Positions 1 to 9,653 of a stretch of 64,000 bases of DNA are shown here, piece after piece (positions within the stretch are counted from its first letter, which is position 1; each line of letters opens with the position of its first letter). Where the stretch lies: the NCBI RefSeq assembly GCF_007971225.1, contig NZ_CP042435.1, positions 868,001 through 932,000 of the forward strand, given 5' to 3'. Below the pieces are notes generated by a model. The model was not told where the DNA came from. It worked only from the letters and a program-made list of their open reading frames with translations, and made no database searches. A program made the translations under genes and the position numbers. Origin of the DNA: Panacibacter ginsenosidivorans. Lineage in GTDB: Bacteria; Bacteroidota; Bacteroidia; Chitinophagales; Chitinophagaceae.

Positions 1-1915
1 TAATTGTTTCGGGTTCATCTTCGTGCATGTCGTCTGATGCACGCAACACAAATTCTTTAGTGCCACCACCACCCGGAATAAGTCCCACACCTAACTCAAC
101 AAGACCAATATATGTTTCAGCAGCAGCGCAAATTTTATCTGCATGCAAATTCATTTCGCAACCACCACCAAGCGTTAAACCATGCGGCGCAATAACAACT
201 GGAATGCTTGAATAACGAACACGCATCATGCTATTTTGAAACATGCGTATAGCCATATCAAGCTCATCATATTCCTGTTCTATGGCAAACATAAAGATCA
301 TGCCCACGTTGGCACCTGCGCTGAAATTTGCGCCATCATTGGCTATAACAAGACCCTTGAATTTTTCTTCAGCTGTAGTTATGCTTTTATTCATTGCTTC
401 CAGTACTTCGCTGCCAATGCTATTCATCTTGGTGTTCCATTGTAATGCCGCAACATCATCACCAATATCATATAACGCAGCGTTGCCGTTTTTCCAGACG
501 ATCTTTTCTTTATAATTATTTAGAATAATGAATGCATCTCCACCTGGAGTTGGTTTGTATGATTTACTAGCAACATCATAATACAACCTTTTACCATTTT
601 CTACTTTATAAAATGATTTGTTGCCTGCTGCCAGCATTTCTTCAACCCACGGAGCAACAGTATAGCCTGCTGCTTTCATTGTTTCCACATTCTTAGTAAC
701 CCCTAATGTATCCCAGCTTTCAAAGGCACCAATTTCCCAACCAAAGCCAGCCATCATTGCATCATCTACACGATAGATCTCATCACTTATTTCAGGAATG
801 CGATGCGAAATATATGAGAACAATGCATAGTGAAAATGACGATAAAATTCACCGGCTTTATCTTGCCCTGCAGTTAGTGCTTTCAATCTGGTTTTCAGAT
901 CTTCAATAGGTTTGGCTGTTTCTAAAGTTGCAAACTTTGGTTTAATGCGTGGCGCATATTCCATTGTTTGCAGGTTGAGTGTAAGAATTTCTTTCTCACC
1001 GCCTGCACCCTTTGTTTTTTTAAAAAATCCCTGGCCTGTTTTATCTCCGAGCCAGTTATTAGCAATCATCTTATCAAGCCACTCAGGGATAGTAAAAATA
1101 TTTTTTGCTTCATCATTGGGGCAATTCTCTGCTACACCCTTTGCTACTTTTACTAACGTATCTATACCAACTACATCGGCAGTTCTAAAGGTTGCAGATT
1201 TTGGTCTGCCGATAATTGGTCCTGTTAATGCATCTATCTCATCAACGCCCAAACCCAATTTTTGCATACTGTTGAAAATGGCCATAATACCAAATACACC
1301 AATCCTGTTTGCAATAAATGCGGGTGTGTCTTTTGCAAGCACCGTTGTCTTACCTAAATACAAGTCACCATAATGCATTAAGAAATCAACAACTTCAGGG
1401 TCTGTATCTTTTGTAGGAATAATTTCTAATAATCTTAAGTAGCGTGGAGGATTAAAAAAGTGTGTGCCGCAGAAATTCTTTTTAAAATCTTCACTTCTTC
1501 CCTGCGACAAAATATTAATCGGAATTCCCGAAGTATTAGATGTTATAAGTGTTCCGGGTTTTCGGTATTTTTCTACCTGTTCATATATTTTTTGTTTTAT
1601 GTCAAGTTTTTCTATTACTACTTCGATGATCCAATCGCAGGCAGCAATGTCTTTCATATTATCATCAAAGTTGCCGGTAGTAATGCGTTTAATGACACCT
1701 TTAGTATAAACAGGAGAAGGATTGCTTTTTATTGCGGCCGTTAATGCATCGTTTACAATTTTATTTCTTGCCGCAGGTTTTGCATCTGCTGCTACATCTT
1801 TGGGAACAATATCCAGTAACAAAACCTGCACACCAATTCCTGCAAAATGGCAAGCTATCCTGCTGCCCATAACACCACTGCCGAGAACTGCTACTTTCTT
1901 AATAGTACGTTTCAT
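1..1915 (-). CDS. 3-hydroxyacyl-CoA dehydrogenase / enoyl-CoA hydratase fusion, cut by the window start
   Basis: Reading the minus strand from an ATG at 1915 gives 638 codons that run off the window, so the C-terminus is missing. The N-terminus has a Rossmann NAD site (VAVLGSGVMGSRIA, about residues 8-21) followed by the 3HCDH signature region (SNTSGIPI, GTHFFNPPRYLRLLEIIP, DTPAFIANRIG). The far end enters a crotonase-like domain (APHGLTLGGGCEMNLHADKI, GLVELGVGLIPGGGGTKE). This order, dehydrogenase first and hydratase second, is usual for the roughly 800-residue Bacteroidota beta-oxidation enzyme, which hydrates enoyl-CoA and oxidises the hydroxyacyl-CoA with NAD. Cytosolic. A repeat arm at 1976 lies just upstream of the start. 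The thiolase that often accompanies it would lie outside the window. Confidence 0.9.
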   Translation of the reverse strand, partial: MKRTIKKVAVLGSGVMGSRIACHFAGIGVQVLLLDIVPKDVAADAKPAARNKIVNDALTAAIKSNPSPVYTKGVIKRITTGNFDDNMKDIAACDWIIEVVIEKLDIKQKIYEQVEKYRKPGTLITSNTSGIPINILSQGRSEDFKKNFCGTHFFNPPRYLRLLEIIPTKDTDPEVVDFLMHYGDLYLGKTTVLAKDTPAFIANRIGVFGIMAIFNSMQKLGLGVDEIDALTGPIIGRPKSATFRTADVVGIDTLVKVAKGVAENCPNDEAKNIFTIPEWLDKMIANNWLGDKTGQGFFKKTKGAGGEKEILTLNLQTMEYAPRIKPKFATLETAKPIEDLKTRLKALTAGQDKAGEFYRHFHYALFSYISHRIPEISDEIYRVDDAMMAGFGWEIGAFESWDTLGVTKNVETMKAAGYTVAPWVEEMLAAGNKSFYKVENGKRLYYDVASKSYKPTPGGDAFIILNNYKEKIVWKNGNAALYDIGDDVAALQWNTKMNSIGSEVLEAMNKSITTAEEKFKGLVIANDGANFSAGANVGMIFMFAIEQEYDELDMAIRMFQNSMMRVRYSSIPVVIAPHGLTLGGGCEMNLHADKICAAAETYIGLVELGVGLIPGGGGTKEFVLRASDDMHEDEPETI

Positions 1916-1975
1916 AAATTCTTGTTTGGGTATATTTTTTTCTGAGCCTGGCTAAAATTATGCTATTAAGCTTCT

Positions 1976-1995
1976 GTTGCGTCGCACTCTTGTAC
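1976..1995 (+). repeat. Dispersed arm repeat, F orientation
   Basis: Exact copy of the consensus GTTGCGTCGCACTCTTGTAC. It is preceded by the A-type flank (GAGCCTGGCT at 1944-1953, then CTATTAAGCTT). It lies 60 bp upstream of the beta-oxidation gene start. The nearest partner in inverse orientation is at 2536. Confidence 0.9.
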
Positions 1996-2257
1996 TGCAT
2001 ATCATTAATGAAGCAGTTAGTAAATTGCAACAAATTTATGTGCTTTAAAAATGGCAATTCAAAAATGGTTAGTTATGCAACTAATTTAAAAACCGAAGGT
2101 AATATTTTTTTGTTCTGAAAAAAATGGTGTTTCACGTTTAAAAAGTAATATTAATTAATGAAATTAAAGTACAGTCTTTTAGTTATTGCAATTGAACACT
2201 TATGCAAGAAAAAGAAAGAGCACAATTTGCTATATGATTTTACACAAGAAAGCCTAA

Positions 2258-2300
2258 CAAAAAGGGCTGTAAATCTTTGATTTTACAGCCCTTTATATTT
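2258..2300 (-). terminator. Intrinsic terminator downstream of tRNA-Ala
   Basis: A 12-bp perfect stem (2262-2273 with 2282-2293) carries AAGGGCTGTAAA. On the minus strand it is followed by a short T-rich run. It lies 22 bp past the 3' end of tRNA-Ala. Confidence 0.7.
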
Positions 2301-2312
2301 TTAAGAAACTAA

Positions 2313-2388
<76 letters not shown>

Positions 2389-2535
2389 ATAGCGGGCAGC
2401 AAAAATAGTGTTCCTCTTAATACCCGCAAAAAAGTTTATAGGGGCCTTCTAAAATTATTTTCGTGAGCAACATAAATGTTATTGATCAATATTTATTTTA
2501 AAGTATATCGGGATTATGTTGCTATATAACAGAAA

Positions 2536-2555
2536 GTATAAGAGTGCGACGCAAG
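2536..2555 (-). repeat. Dispersed arm repeat, R orientation
   Basis: Slightly diverged: GTATAAGAGTGCGACGCAAG, followed by A-type flank (TAAAGC, then TAGTAATGCGGCCTGG). It lies past the nusG terminator. Its last core base is G rather than C, as in the arms at 35978, 39653 and 62455. Confidence 0.85.
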
Positions 2556-2589
2556 TAAAGCGTGATAATAGTAATGCGGCCTGGTAAAC

Positions 2590-2619
2590 AAAAAAACCCG
2601 TAGTTAAACCACGGGCTTT
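2590..2619 (-). terminator. Intrinsic terminator of the tuf-secE-nusG unit
   Basis: On the minus strand, 20 bp past the nusG stop, a GCCCGTGG/ACGGG hairpin (2597-2615) is followed by a run of seven T. Textbook form; ends the nusG transcript. Confidence 0.85.
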
Positions 2620-2638
2620 TGTTTATAAAGAGATTATA

Positions 2639-3235
2639 TTAACCTAATTTCTCTACCTGCATATAATTCAATTCAACAGGAGTAGAGCGGCCAAAGATTT
2701 TTACAGTAACCTTCAGCTTTTTCTTTTCATCATTCACTTCTTCAATTACACCATTGAAATCATTAAATGGTCCTTCGATGATCTTGATCGTTTCGCCAAC
2801 AATAAATGGTTCGCTCATTGTTACGCCCTGGTCATTCATTTCATCAACCTTGCCAAGCATTTTATTTACCTCTGCTTTGCGAAGAGAAATGATGTTTCCT
2901 TTTGAGCCTTTTCCATCTGTAAGAAAGTGCATGATGTTAGTGATGTTACTGATGTGATGAATGATATCATCAGTAAGTTTTCCATCAGCTACTTCAAGCA
3001 TTACATAGCCGGGGAAATAGTTTTTTTCACGCATTACTTTTTTACCGTTCTGCACTTTATAAACTTTTTCCATTGGTAGGAAAACCTGTTTTATAATGTC
3101 CGTCCAGCCACTGCGTGCAATATCCTTATCAAGATATTCTTTTACTTTTCTTTCCTTACCGCTCACCACGCGTAATACGTACCACTTAGTTTCTGCCTGC
3201 TGTACTTCATTTTGTATTTCCGGAGTATCCTGCAT
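2639..3235 (-). CDS. nusG: Transcription termination/antitermination factor NusG
   Basis: The 198-residue protein has the NGN domain (WYVLRVVSGKERKVKEYL, then YFPGYVMLEV around residues 75-85) and a C-terminal KOW domain (KIIEGPFNDFNGVIEEV). NusG binds RNA polymerase beneath the clamp and links it to Rho or ribosomal S10. A short acidic N-terminal extension (residues 1-16) precedes the NGN domain. It starts 7 bp after the secE stop, so the two are cotranscribed, as in most bacteria. A clear terminator follows. Function is certain from sequence and context. Confidence 0.97.
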   Translation of the reverse strand: MQDTPEIQNEVQQAETKWYVLRVVSGKERKVKEYLDKDIARSGWTDIIKQVFLPMEKVYKVQNGKKVMREKNYFPGYVMLEVADGKLTDDIIHHISNITNIMHFLTDGKGSKGNIISLRKAEVNKMLGKVDEMNDQGVTMSEPFIVGETIKIIEGPFNDFNGVIEEVNDEKKKLKVTVKIFGRSTPVELNYMQVEKLG

Positions 3236-3242
3236 TATTTGC

Positions 3243-3437
3243 TTACTTAAAGAGTGAGTAGATCAGTTTAAGCACTTCACTGCTTGCAAAGTCCATTAAA
3301 GATACCATGAGCATGATCACAACAGTTGCAATCAATACAATTGCTGTAGATTGCTGCAATTGTGAACCACTTGGCCAGGTTACTTTCTCTACCAGCTCGT
3401 GGTAGCTTTCTTTGATGTAGTTAGATACTTTGTTCAT
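3243..3437 (-). CDS. secE: Preprotein translocase subunit SecE
   Basis: This 64-residue protein has one membrane segment (STAIVLIATVVIMLMVSLMDF, about residues 30-50) after an amphipathic N-terminus with the SecE signature ELVEKVTWPS. It is the short single-span form. SecE clamps SecY in the SecYEG channel of the inner membrane. It lies directly upstream of nusG and downstream of tRNA-Trp, the standard Bacteroidota arrangement. The upstream leader (3440-3500) is rich in repeated TGGTTA/TTGATT words. Confidence 0.95.
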   Translation of the reverse strand: MNKVSNYIKESYHELVEKVTWPSGSQLQQSTAIVLIATVVIMLMVSLMDFASSEVLKLIYSLFK

Positions 3438-3529
3438 TTATTTTAGTTGATTTGGTTAACTGGTTGATTAAGTTGGTTACTAAAGCCTTTCAACTTTTAC
3501 ACCTGATCAACAAGTAAACTTAAACTCAG

Positions 3530-3601
3530 CACGGGCACTAGGATTCGAACCCAGATCGAAGGTTTTGGAGACCTCTATACTAACCGTTGTACGATGCCCG
3601 T
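3530..3601 (-). tRNA. tRNA-Trp (anticodon CCA)
   Basis: Acceptor ACGGGCA pairs with TGCCCGT with G as discriminator. The anticodon arm is GAGGT-CTCCAAA-ACCTT and the T-arm CTGGGTTCGAATCCTAG. It sits between tuf and secE, so it is probably processed from the same transcript. Confidence 0.95.
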
Positions 3602-3728
3602 ATAAATTAAATTCTTACAGGATTAAAGAACTTCTTATTAGAAACAAAGTACTCAGGCTTGCGCCCAAGTACTTTGCAAATTTATTAAAACCTTTCCAAT
3701 ATCCCTTTTAAAGGATAGAGAAGCCACA

Positions 3729-4916
3729 TTATTTCAGAATTTCAGTAACCTGTCCGGCACCTACTGTACGTCCACCTTCGCGGATAGCGAATTTCAAACC
3801 TTTCTCCATAGCGATTGGCTGGATCAGTTTTACCTGGAGGCTCACATTATCACCAGGCATAACCATTTCAGTTCCTTCTGGTAATACAACTTCTCCAGTT
3901 ACGTCAGTTGTACGGAAGTAGAACTGAGGACGGTATTTATTAAAGAATGGAGTGTGACGGCCACCTTCTTCTTTGCTCAGTACATAAACTTCGCATTTGA
4001 ATTCAGTGTGCGGAGTGATAGATTTTGGTTTGCAGATCACCATGCCACGACGGATATCTTTTTTCTCAATACCGCGGAGCAATAAACCTGCGTTATCACC
4101 AGCCTGACCTTCATCCAGCAATTTCTTAAACATTTCAACACCTGTTACAGTAGAGCTCAAAGGAGCATCCATCAAACCAACGATCTCAACCGCTTCACCA
4201 ACTTTTACAATACCGCGCTCAATACGGCCGGTAGCAACAGTACCACGACCTGTGATGGAGAATACGTCTTCAACAGACATAAGGAACGGTAAGTCAATAG
4301 GGCGCGGAGGCAATGGAATGTAGCTATCAACAGCAGCCATTAGTTCATCAATAGCGCCAACCCACTTAGGATCTCCTGCCAAAGCACCGGTTGCAGAACC
4401 TTTGATAATTGGGGTATTTTCGCCATCGAAACCTTTTTCAGTTAACAATTCACGAATTTCCATCTCAACAAGTTCTAACAATTCAGGATCATCAACCAGG
4501 TCAACTTTATTCATAAATACCACCATACGGGGTACACCTACCTGGCCAGCAAGCAGGATGTGCTCTCTTGTTTGAGGCATAGGACCATCAGTAGCAGCTA
4601 CTACAAGAATAGCACCGTCCATCTGTGCAGCACCAGTGATCATGTTTTTAACATAGTCAGCGTGACCTGGACAGTCAACGTGTGCATAGTGGCGGTTTGC
4701 TGTCTGGTACTCTACATGTGCAGTATTGATAGTGATACCACGCTCTTTTTCTTCAGGCGCACCATCGATCTCATCATATTTCTTAGCTGTAGCCAAACCT
4801 TTCTTGGAAAGGATTTCGGTAATAGCTGCAGTTAAAGTTGTTTTACCATGGTCAACGTGGCCAATGGTGCCAACATTTACGTGGGGTTTCTCCCTCTTAA
4901 AGGTCTCTTTAGACAT
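3729..4916 (-). CDS. tuf: Elongation factor Tu
   Basis: The 395-residue protein has the full G-domain motif set: GHVDHGKT (19-26), the switch region [27 protein letters not shown] and GSATGAL. Beta-barrel domains II and III follow and the protein ends [10 protein letters not shown]. It delivers aminoacyl-tRNA to the ribosome. The length is normal and the sequence highly conserved. Four tRNA genes precede it and tRNA-Trp, secE and nusG follow, all on the minus strand. A repeat arm (5022) is inserted in the gap between the tRNAs and tuf. Confidence 0.99.
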   Translation of the reverse strand: MSKETFKREKPHVNVGTIGHVDHGKTTLTAAITEILSKKGLATAKKYDEIDGAPEEKERGITINTAHVEYQTANRHYAHVDCPGHADYVKNMITGAAQMDGAILVVAATDGPMPQTREHILLAGQVGVPRMVVFMNKVDLVDDPELLELVEMEIRELLTEKGFDGENTPIIKGSATGALAGDPKWVGAIDELMAAVDSYIPLPPRPIDLPFLMSVEDVFSITGRGTVATGRIERGIVKVGEAVEIVGLMDAPLSSTVTGVEMFKKLLDEGQAGDNAGLLLRGIEKKDIRRGMVICKPKSITPHTEFKCEVYVLSKEEGGRHTPFFNKYRPQFYFRTTDVTGEVVLPEGTEMVMPGDNVSLQVKLIQPIAMEKGLKFAIREGGRTVGAGQVTEILK

Positions 4917-5021
4917 CTTTATCGTTTTTAATTGTGTTTATAATCGCAGTCAACAGACACCGTCCATTGACCATAGTTTCATTTCTTATGAGCCCAGCTT
5001 CAGTACTTCATGGCATCACCT

Positions 5022-5041
5022 GTTGCGTCGCACACTTGTAC
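5022..5041 (+). repeat. Dispersed arm repeat, F orientation
   Basis: Sequence GTTGCGTCGCACACTTGTAC, preceded by B-type flank (TTATGAGCCCAGC at 4986-4998, then CATGGCATCACCT). It splits the tRNA cluster from tuf without other disruption. Confidence 0.9.
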
Positions 5042-5065
5042 TTTCAGTTTTAAATGAGCTATCAG

Positions 5066-5137
<72 letters not shown>

Positions 5138-5197
5138 ATACTCAGTTGTGAGTTCTTCGCTTGCAGTTCGCAAACTGTAAACTCCAAACTAAAGAAG

Positions 5198-5270
5198 AGC
5201 GGAAGACGAGGCTCGAACTCGCCACCTATAGCTTGGAAGGCTATCGCTCTACCAAATGAGCTACTTCCGC
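5198..5270 (-). tRNA. tRNA-Gly (anticodon TCC)
   Basis: Acceptor GCGGAAG/CTTCCGC, anticodon arm ATAGC-CTTCCAA-GCTAT, T-arm GCGAGTTCGAGCCTCGT. Third of the four-tRNA cluster; corresponds by position to E. coli glyT. Confidence 0.95.
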
Positions 5271-5319
5271 AATTTTATTCAAAATTGATAAATTATCAAC
5301 TTCAAACTACAAAGAACTG

Positions 5320-5402
<83 letters not shown>

Positions 5403-5465
5403 AAAAATGCTAAACAATTTTATAAATTCCGGTTTATTAGAATATTGAAAATTGTATATCGAAAG

Positions 5466-5538
5466 AGCCACTTGTCGGAATCGAACCAACGACCTACTGA
5501 TTACAAATCAGTTGCTCTACCAGCTGAGCTAAAGTGGC
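5466..5538 (-). tRNA. tRNA-Thr (anticodon TGT)
   Basis: Acceptor GCCACTT/AAGTGGC, anticodon arm ACTGA-TTTGTAA-TCAGT, T-arm GTTGGTTCGATTCCGAC. First of the cluster; corresponds by position to E. coli thrU. The transcription start should lie just beyond 5538. Confidence 0.95.
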
Positions 5539-5898
5539 AAATTGTGAATAAATTTGCATCAACAAAGCATCCTGATTTTGAATGGTTTATTGTGCACCAA
5601 AGAACTACCCCGTTTTTCGGGATGGCAAAGGTAAGTGAAAACTTTATACCGCAAAATTTTGAAAAGAAAATTTTCGCTATCTTTTCAACAGCTGTGGGCA
5701 ACTTCAATTTTATTATTTGTTTTAGAAGCACAATAATGTACTTTCCGGTTTGGTTTTATCATACTTACAACTCTCCGTAGAATATTTTGTTATGCTTAAA
5801 ATACTCGCGGCAAAAGCATTTCAGCGGTTTAATTTAAATGCATGAATGTTTTACCGCTTTAGTAACAATCCTTTTTTATTTTTAATTAGTTTACACTT
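5539..5898. other. Intergenic region between divergent units, no gene seen
   Basis: These 360 bp separate the minus-strand tRNA-tuf cluster from the plus-strand VWA gene, so promoters for both should lie here. I cannot place a convincing Bacteroidota -33/-7 pair. The open frames across it show no recognisable protein and mostly continue from tRNA sequence. Confidence 0.5.
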
Positions 5899-6996
5899 AT
5901 GTTAGGACACCGATTCATAAAATTTGATCCCAATGCGGAGGGAAAAACAAAATTTGAGCAAATGCTCGACTTGTTTATGCAGTTACTGACTTACACAAAC
6001 GGAGATGTAAGCGAAGCATTACAATGGATGAATGAACTCGATAAAAAATACCAGCTTACCGATGATGAGTATGGTATGGGCGATTTCATTGATGACCTGA
6101 AAAAAGAAGGTTACATAAAAGATGACACTGAAAAAGGACAAATAGTTATTACTGCAAAAAGCGAGCAAAGCATCCGCAAACGCAGCCTGGAAGAGATATT
6201 TGGTAAGCTTAAGAAAAGCAGGCAGGGAGATCATACCACTAAAAAGCCCGGACTAGGGGATGAAATAAGTCCCGATCATCGCCCATTCCAGTTTGGCGAT
6301 ATGCTGGAACAGATAGATTTTACTGAAAGCATCCGCAATGCGCAGATCAACCATGGTGTGGAAAGTTTTAGTATGCAGGAAGATGACCTGCAGATCCGTG
6401 AAACTGATTTTAAAGCGCAGACTTCCACCGTTTTAATGATCGATATCTCTCACTCCATGATATTATATGGAGAGGACAGGATTACACCGGCGAAAAAAGT
6501 CGCCATGGCATTAAGTGAATTGATCACTACAAAATATCCTAAGGATACTTTAGATATTGTTGTATTCGGTAACGATGCATGGCCCGTTGAAATAAAAGAT
6601 CTTCCTTATTTACAGGTTGGTCCTTATCATACCAATACGGTGGCTGGTTTAGAACTGGCGATGGATATTCTGCGCAAAAGAAGAAACCCCAACAAGCAGA
6701 TATTTATGATAACAGACGGTAAGCCAACCTGCTTAAAGATTGGTGGACGTTATTATAAAAACAGCTTTGGTCTCGACAGAAAAATTACCAACCGTTGTTT
6801 AAATCTTGCCGCGCAATGTAAGAAGCTAAAAATACCTATTACCACGTTTATGATTGCCAGCGACCCTTACCTGCAACGATTTGTAAATGAATTTACTGAA
6901 ACAAATAATGGTAAAGCTTTCTTTGCAAGTCTTGACAGGCTTGGTGCATTTATCTTTAAAGATTTTGAAAGCGGAAAAAGAAAAACTGTTTATTAA
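5899..6996 (+). CDS. VWA-domain protein (CoxE-like)
   Basis: 365 residues. The N-terminal half (1-170) is helical and charged. The C-terminal half is a von Willebrand A domain with a complete MIDAS: D182-I-S-H-S186, a threonine in YHTNT near 245, and TDG at 272-274. Such cytosolic VWA proteins usually work with a MoxR-type AAA ATPase as chaperones or metal inserters, but no ATPase gene is adjacent here. The gene starts a plus-strand pair with a small secreted protein 12 bp downstream. Fold call is firm; role unknown. Confidence 0.85.
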   Translation: MLGHRFIKFDPNAEGKTKFEQMLDLFMQLLTYTNGDVSEALQWMNELDKKYQLTDDEYGMGDFIDDLKKEGYIKDDTEKGQIVITAKSEQSIRKRSLEEIFGKLKKSRQGDHTTKKPGLGDEISPDHRPFQFGDMLEQIDFTESIRNAQINHGVESFSMQEDDLQIRETDFKAQTSTVLMIDISHSMILYGEDRITPAKKVAMALSELITTKYPKDTLDIVVFGNDAWPVEIKDLPYLQVGPYHTNTVAGLELAMDILRKRRNPNKQIFMITDGKPTCLKIGGRYYKNSFGLDRKITNRCLNLAAQCKKLKIPITTFMIASDPYLQRFVNEFTETNNGKAFFASLDRLGAFIFKDFESGKRKTVY

Positions 6997-7008
6997 GTAA
7001 CAAAATAT

Positions 7009-7329
7009 ATGATGCCCTTAAAGAAGCTTATTTTTTTAGTCGTGCTGTTGATTGCTGCAAACTGTGCAGTAAAATCGCAGAGTCTTAATAAAACTTTCAA
7101 AGTCTATATAAAAGAAAATGGATTAAAATCTATTTCAAAAGAGGAGTTTTTAAAATTAGATAGCGTAACAGTTGAGCCTAAAAATTACTATCACTTTACA
7201 TTTACTATTATTGTAACCGATGGGAAAGGATGGTTTCAGTATGTAATGACAAAAGGCACAAAGATTGACCCTAAAGTTAAAGAGTGGTACGCGAAAGAGA
7301 TAGCTGTATCGTTAGTTTGGATGAAATAA
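7009..7329 (+). CDS. Small exported protein, unknown function
   Basis: 106 residues beginning with a signal peptide (KKLIFLVVLLIAANCAVKSQ, cleavage likely after residues 22-24). The mature part of about 80 residues is mixed charged and aromatic with no motif I recognise; it contains YYHFTFTIIVTDGKGWFQYV. It starts 12 bp after the VWA gene stop and is probably cotranscribed with it. A B-type repeat arm follows 63 bp after its stop. Confidence 0.7.
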   Translation: MMPLKKLIFLVVLLIAANCAVKSQSLNKTFKVYIKENGLKSISKEEFLKLDSVTVEPKNYYHFTFTIIVTDGKGWFQYVMTKGTKIDPKVKEWYAKEIAVSLVWMK

Positions 7330-7392
7330 ATGTTTATTCCGAGAATCAAAAATGGTTAATACCCCCTGTCGTCATTTCCGTAAAGTAATACA

Positions 7393-7412
7393 GTACAAGA
7401 GTGCGACGCAAC
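7393..7412 (-). repeat. Dispersed arm repeat, R orientation
   Basis: Exact consensus in reverse, GTACAAGAGTGCGACGCAAC, followed by the B-type flank AGGCGATGCCA. It lies between two plus-strand genes, 63 bp after a stop and 71 bp before the next start. The flank matches the F arm at 5022 (AGG[T/C]GATGCCA). Confidence 0.9.
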
Positions 7413-7483
7413 AGGCGATGCCACCTGTACATGAGCACTTTACAAAAAAATAAGACACTTATCTTTTCAATAAATAATGCACT

Positions 7484-9598
7484 ATGAAATACCTGCTCAT
7501 TATTTTTGCAGCTTTTATATCTATGACAACAATAGCTCAAAGCAGGAGTGCTTTTACCGGAAAATATCCTGTACCAAAAACGACAGACCAGGCAGATAAT
7601 TTTTTTGGAACAAAAGTTTCTGACCCGTACCGCTGGATGGAAAATGATACAGCAGCAGACACAAAAGATTGGGTGAAAGAAGAGAACCTGGTTACACAAT
7701 TTTACCTGCAGCAAATACCATTCAGGGGTGCCATCAAAAACAGGCTTACACAATTATGGAATTATGAAAAATATTCTGCACCATTTAAAGAAGGTAGCTA
7801 CACATATTTTTATAAGAATGATGGATTGCAGAACCAGTACATATTGTACCGTCAAAAAGAAAACAGCGATCCTGAAATATTTTTAGACCCTAATAAATTT
7901 AGTGATGACGGCACTACATCCTTATCCGGTCTGGAATTTACAAAAGATGGATCGCTGGCTGCATACACGATAAGCGAGGGCGGCGCAGATTGGAATAAGC
8001 TTATCGTAATAAATGCACTTACCAAACAATTATTAGATGATACGCTGGAAGTAAAATTCAGTGGCATTGCCTGGAAGGGTAATGAAGGTTTTTATTACAG
8101 CAGGTATGATAAACCAAAAGAAGGAAGCCAGTTAAGTGGTGTAACAGATAAACATAAATTATTTTATCATAAGCTCGGCACAAAACAAAGTGAAGATGTA
8201 TTGATCTTTGGCGGAGACAAAACACCACGTCGTTACATTGGCGGTTACGTAACTGAAGATCAGCATTTTCTTGTGATTACCGCCGCCCAAGCTACTTATG
8301 GCAATGAATTGTATATACAGGATCTTACAAAGAAAGATGCAACGATCGTTCCCATTGTTACAGGTTTTAAAACAGAACAATCCATTGTTTACAGCAACGA
8401 TGGAAAGCTCTTTATTACAACCAACAGAAATGCTCCAAATACCAAATTAGTTATTACAGATGCAGCAACCCCAACACCTGAACATTGGAAAGATTTAATA
8501 CCGGAAACAAAGTTCCCTTTATCTATTTCTACATGTGGTGGCAAAATATATGCACAGTATTTGAAAGATGCTGTATCGCAGGTTATACAATACGACCTTG
8601 ATGGCAAGGAAGAAACAGGAATTGAATTACCAGGATTAGGAACTGCCGGTGGTTTTAGTGGTAAGAAAGAAGAGAAAGAATTGTACTACACATTTACTTC
8701 TTATATATACCCGCCAACTATTTTTAAATATGATATTATAACGGGCAAATCATCACTCTATAAAAAATCGAATGTGCAGTTCAATGCTAATGATTATGAA
8801 AGCACACAGGTCTTTTACACATCAAAAGACGGTACCAAAATACCTATGATTATTACACACAAGAAAGGTATACAACTTAATGGGAAAAACCCAACATTGC
8901 TTTATGGATATGGTGGTTTTAGCGTTAGCCTTACTCCTGCATTTAGCATTAGTAATCTTGTGTTCATGGAAAATGGTGGCGTATATGCCGTTCCGAATAT
9001 CCGCGGCGGAGGTGAGTATGGCGATGACTGGCATAATGCAGGAATCAAACTAAAAAAGCAAAATGTATTTGATGATTTTATTGCAGCTGCGGAATTTCTT
9101 ATCAAAGACAATATAACATCAAAAGAATTTCTTGCAATAAGCGGAGGAAGCAATGGTGGCTTACTAGTTGGCGCATGCATGACTCAACGACCTGATCTTT
9201 TCCGTGTTTGCTTTCCTGCAGTTGGTGTTATGGATATGTTGCGTTATCACAAATTCACTGCAGGTGCGGGCTGGGCCTATGATTATGGGACAGCTGATGA
9301 CAGCAAAGAAATGTTTGAGTATTTATACCACTACTCTCCTGTTCATAACGTTAAAAAAGGAACATGTTACCCTGCAACAATGGCTACTACTGCAGATCAT
9401 GATGATCGCGTTGTTCCAGCACATTCATTCAAGTTTGCTGCACAACTGCAATCGGCACAAAGTTGTAACAACCCTGTGTTAATACGTATCGAAAGCAAAG
9501 CCGGTCATGGTGCGGGAAAACCAACCGCGAAAATTATTGAAGAACAGGCAGACAAATGGAGTTTTATGTTTTGGAATATGGGTATTGATTATCATTAA
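7484..9598 (+). CDS. Prolyl oligopeptidase, family S9A, exported
   Basis: 704 residues with a signal peptide (KYLLIIFAAFISMTTIAQS) and then the usual S9A layout: an N-terminal PDPYRWMEN-type segment (SDPYRWMEND, about 46-55), a seven-bladed beta-propeller, and a C-terminal alpha/beta hydrolase domain. The triad is visible: Ser556 in GGSNGG, the Asp within DHDDR (638-642) and His675 in GHGAG. These positions nearly match porcine prolyl oligopeptidase. It cleaves short proline-containing peptides, here presumably in the periplasm. A terminator follows at 9622. Confidence 0.96.
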   Translation: MKYLLIIFAAFISMTTIAQSRSAFTGKYPVPKTTDQADNFFGTKVSDPYRWMENDTAADTKDWVKEENLVTQFYLQQIPFRGAIKNRLTQLWNYEKYSAPFKEGSYTYFYKNDGLQNQYILYRQKENSDPEIFLDPNKFSDDGTTSLSGLEFTKDGSLAAYTISEGGADWNKLIVINALTKQLLDDTLEVKFSGIAWKGNEGFYYSRYDKPKEGSQLSGVTDKHKLFYHKLGTKQSEDVLIFGGDKTPRRYIGGYVTEDQHFLVITAAQATYGNELYIQDLTKKDATIVPIVTGFKTEQSIVYSNDGKLFITTNRNAPNTKLVITDAATPTPEHWKDLIPETKFPLSISTCGGKIYAQYLKDAVSQVIQYDLDGKEETGIELPGLGTAGGFSGKKEEKELYYTFTSYIYPPTIFKYDIITGKSSLYKKSNVQFNANDYESTQVFYTSKDGTKIPMIITHKKGIQLNGKNPTLLYGYGGFSVSLTPAFSISNLVFMENGGVYAVPNIRGGGEYGDDWHNAGIKLKKQNVFDDFIAAAEFLIKDNITSKEFLAISGGSNGGLLVGACMTQRPDLFRVCFPAVGVMDMLRYHKFTAGAGWAYDYGTADDSKEMFEYLYHYSPVHNVKKGTCYPATMATTADHDDRVVPAHSFKFAAQLQSAQSCNNPVLIRIESKAGHGAGKPTAKIIEEQADKWSFMFWNMGIDYH

Positions 9599-9621
9599 CA
9601 GTAAACTGTCTTATTTTATTT

Positions 9622-9653
9622 GAAAGCATCCTTATTACAGTGATGCTCTTTTT
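9622..9653 (+). terminator. Intrinsic terminator after the prolyl oligopeptidase gene
   Basis: AGCATC (9625-9630) pairs with GATGCT (9642-9647), followed by CTTTTT. It begins 24 bp after the stop. The stem is short but correctly oriented. Confidence 0.6.

Noticed and set aside
7346-7753. Minus-strand frame of 135 codons overlapping the prolyl oligopeptidase start
   Set aside because: It runs through a repeat arm and antisense to a certain gene, with no protein-like pattern.
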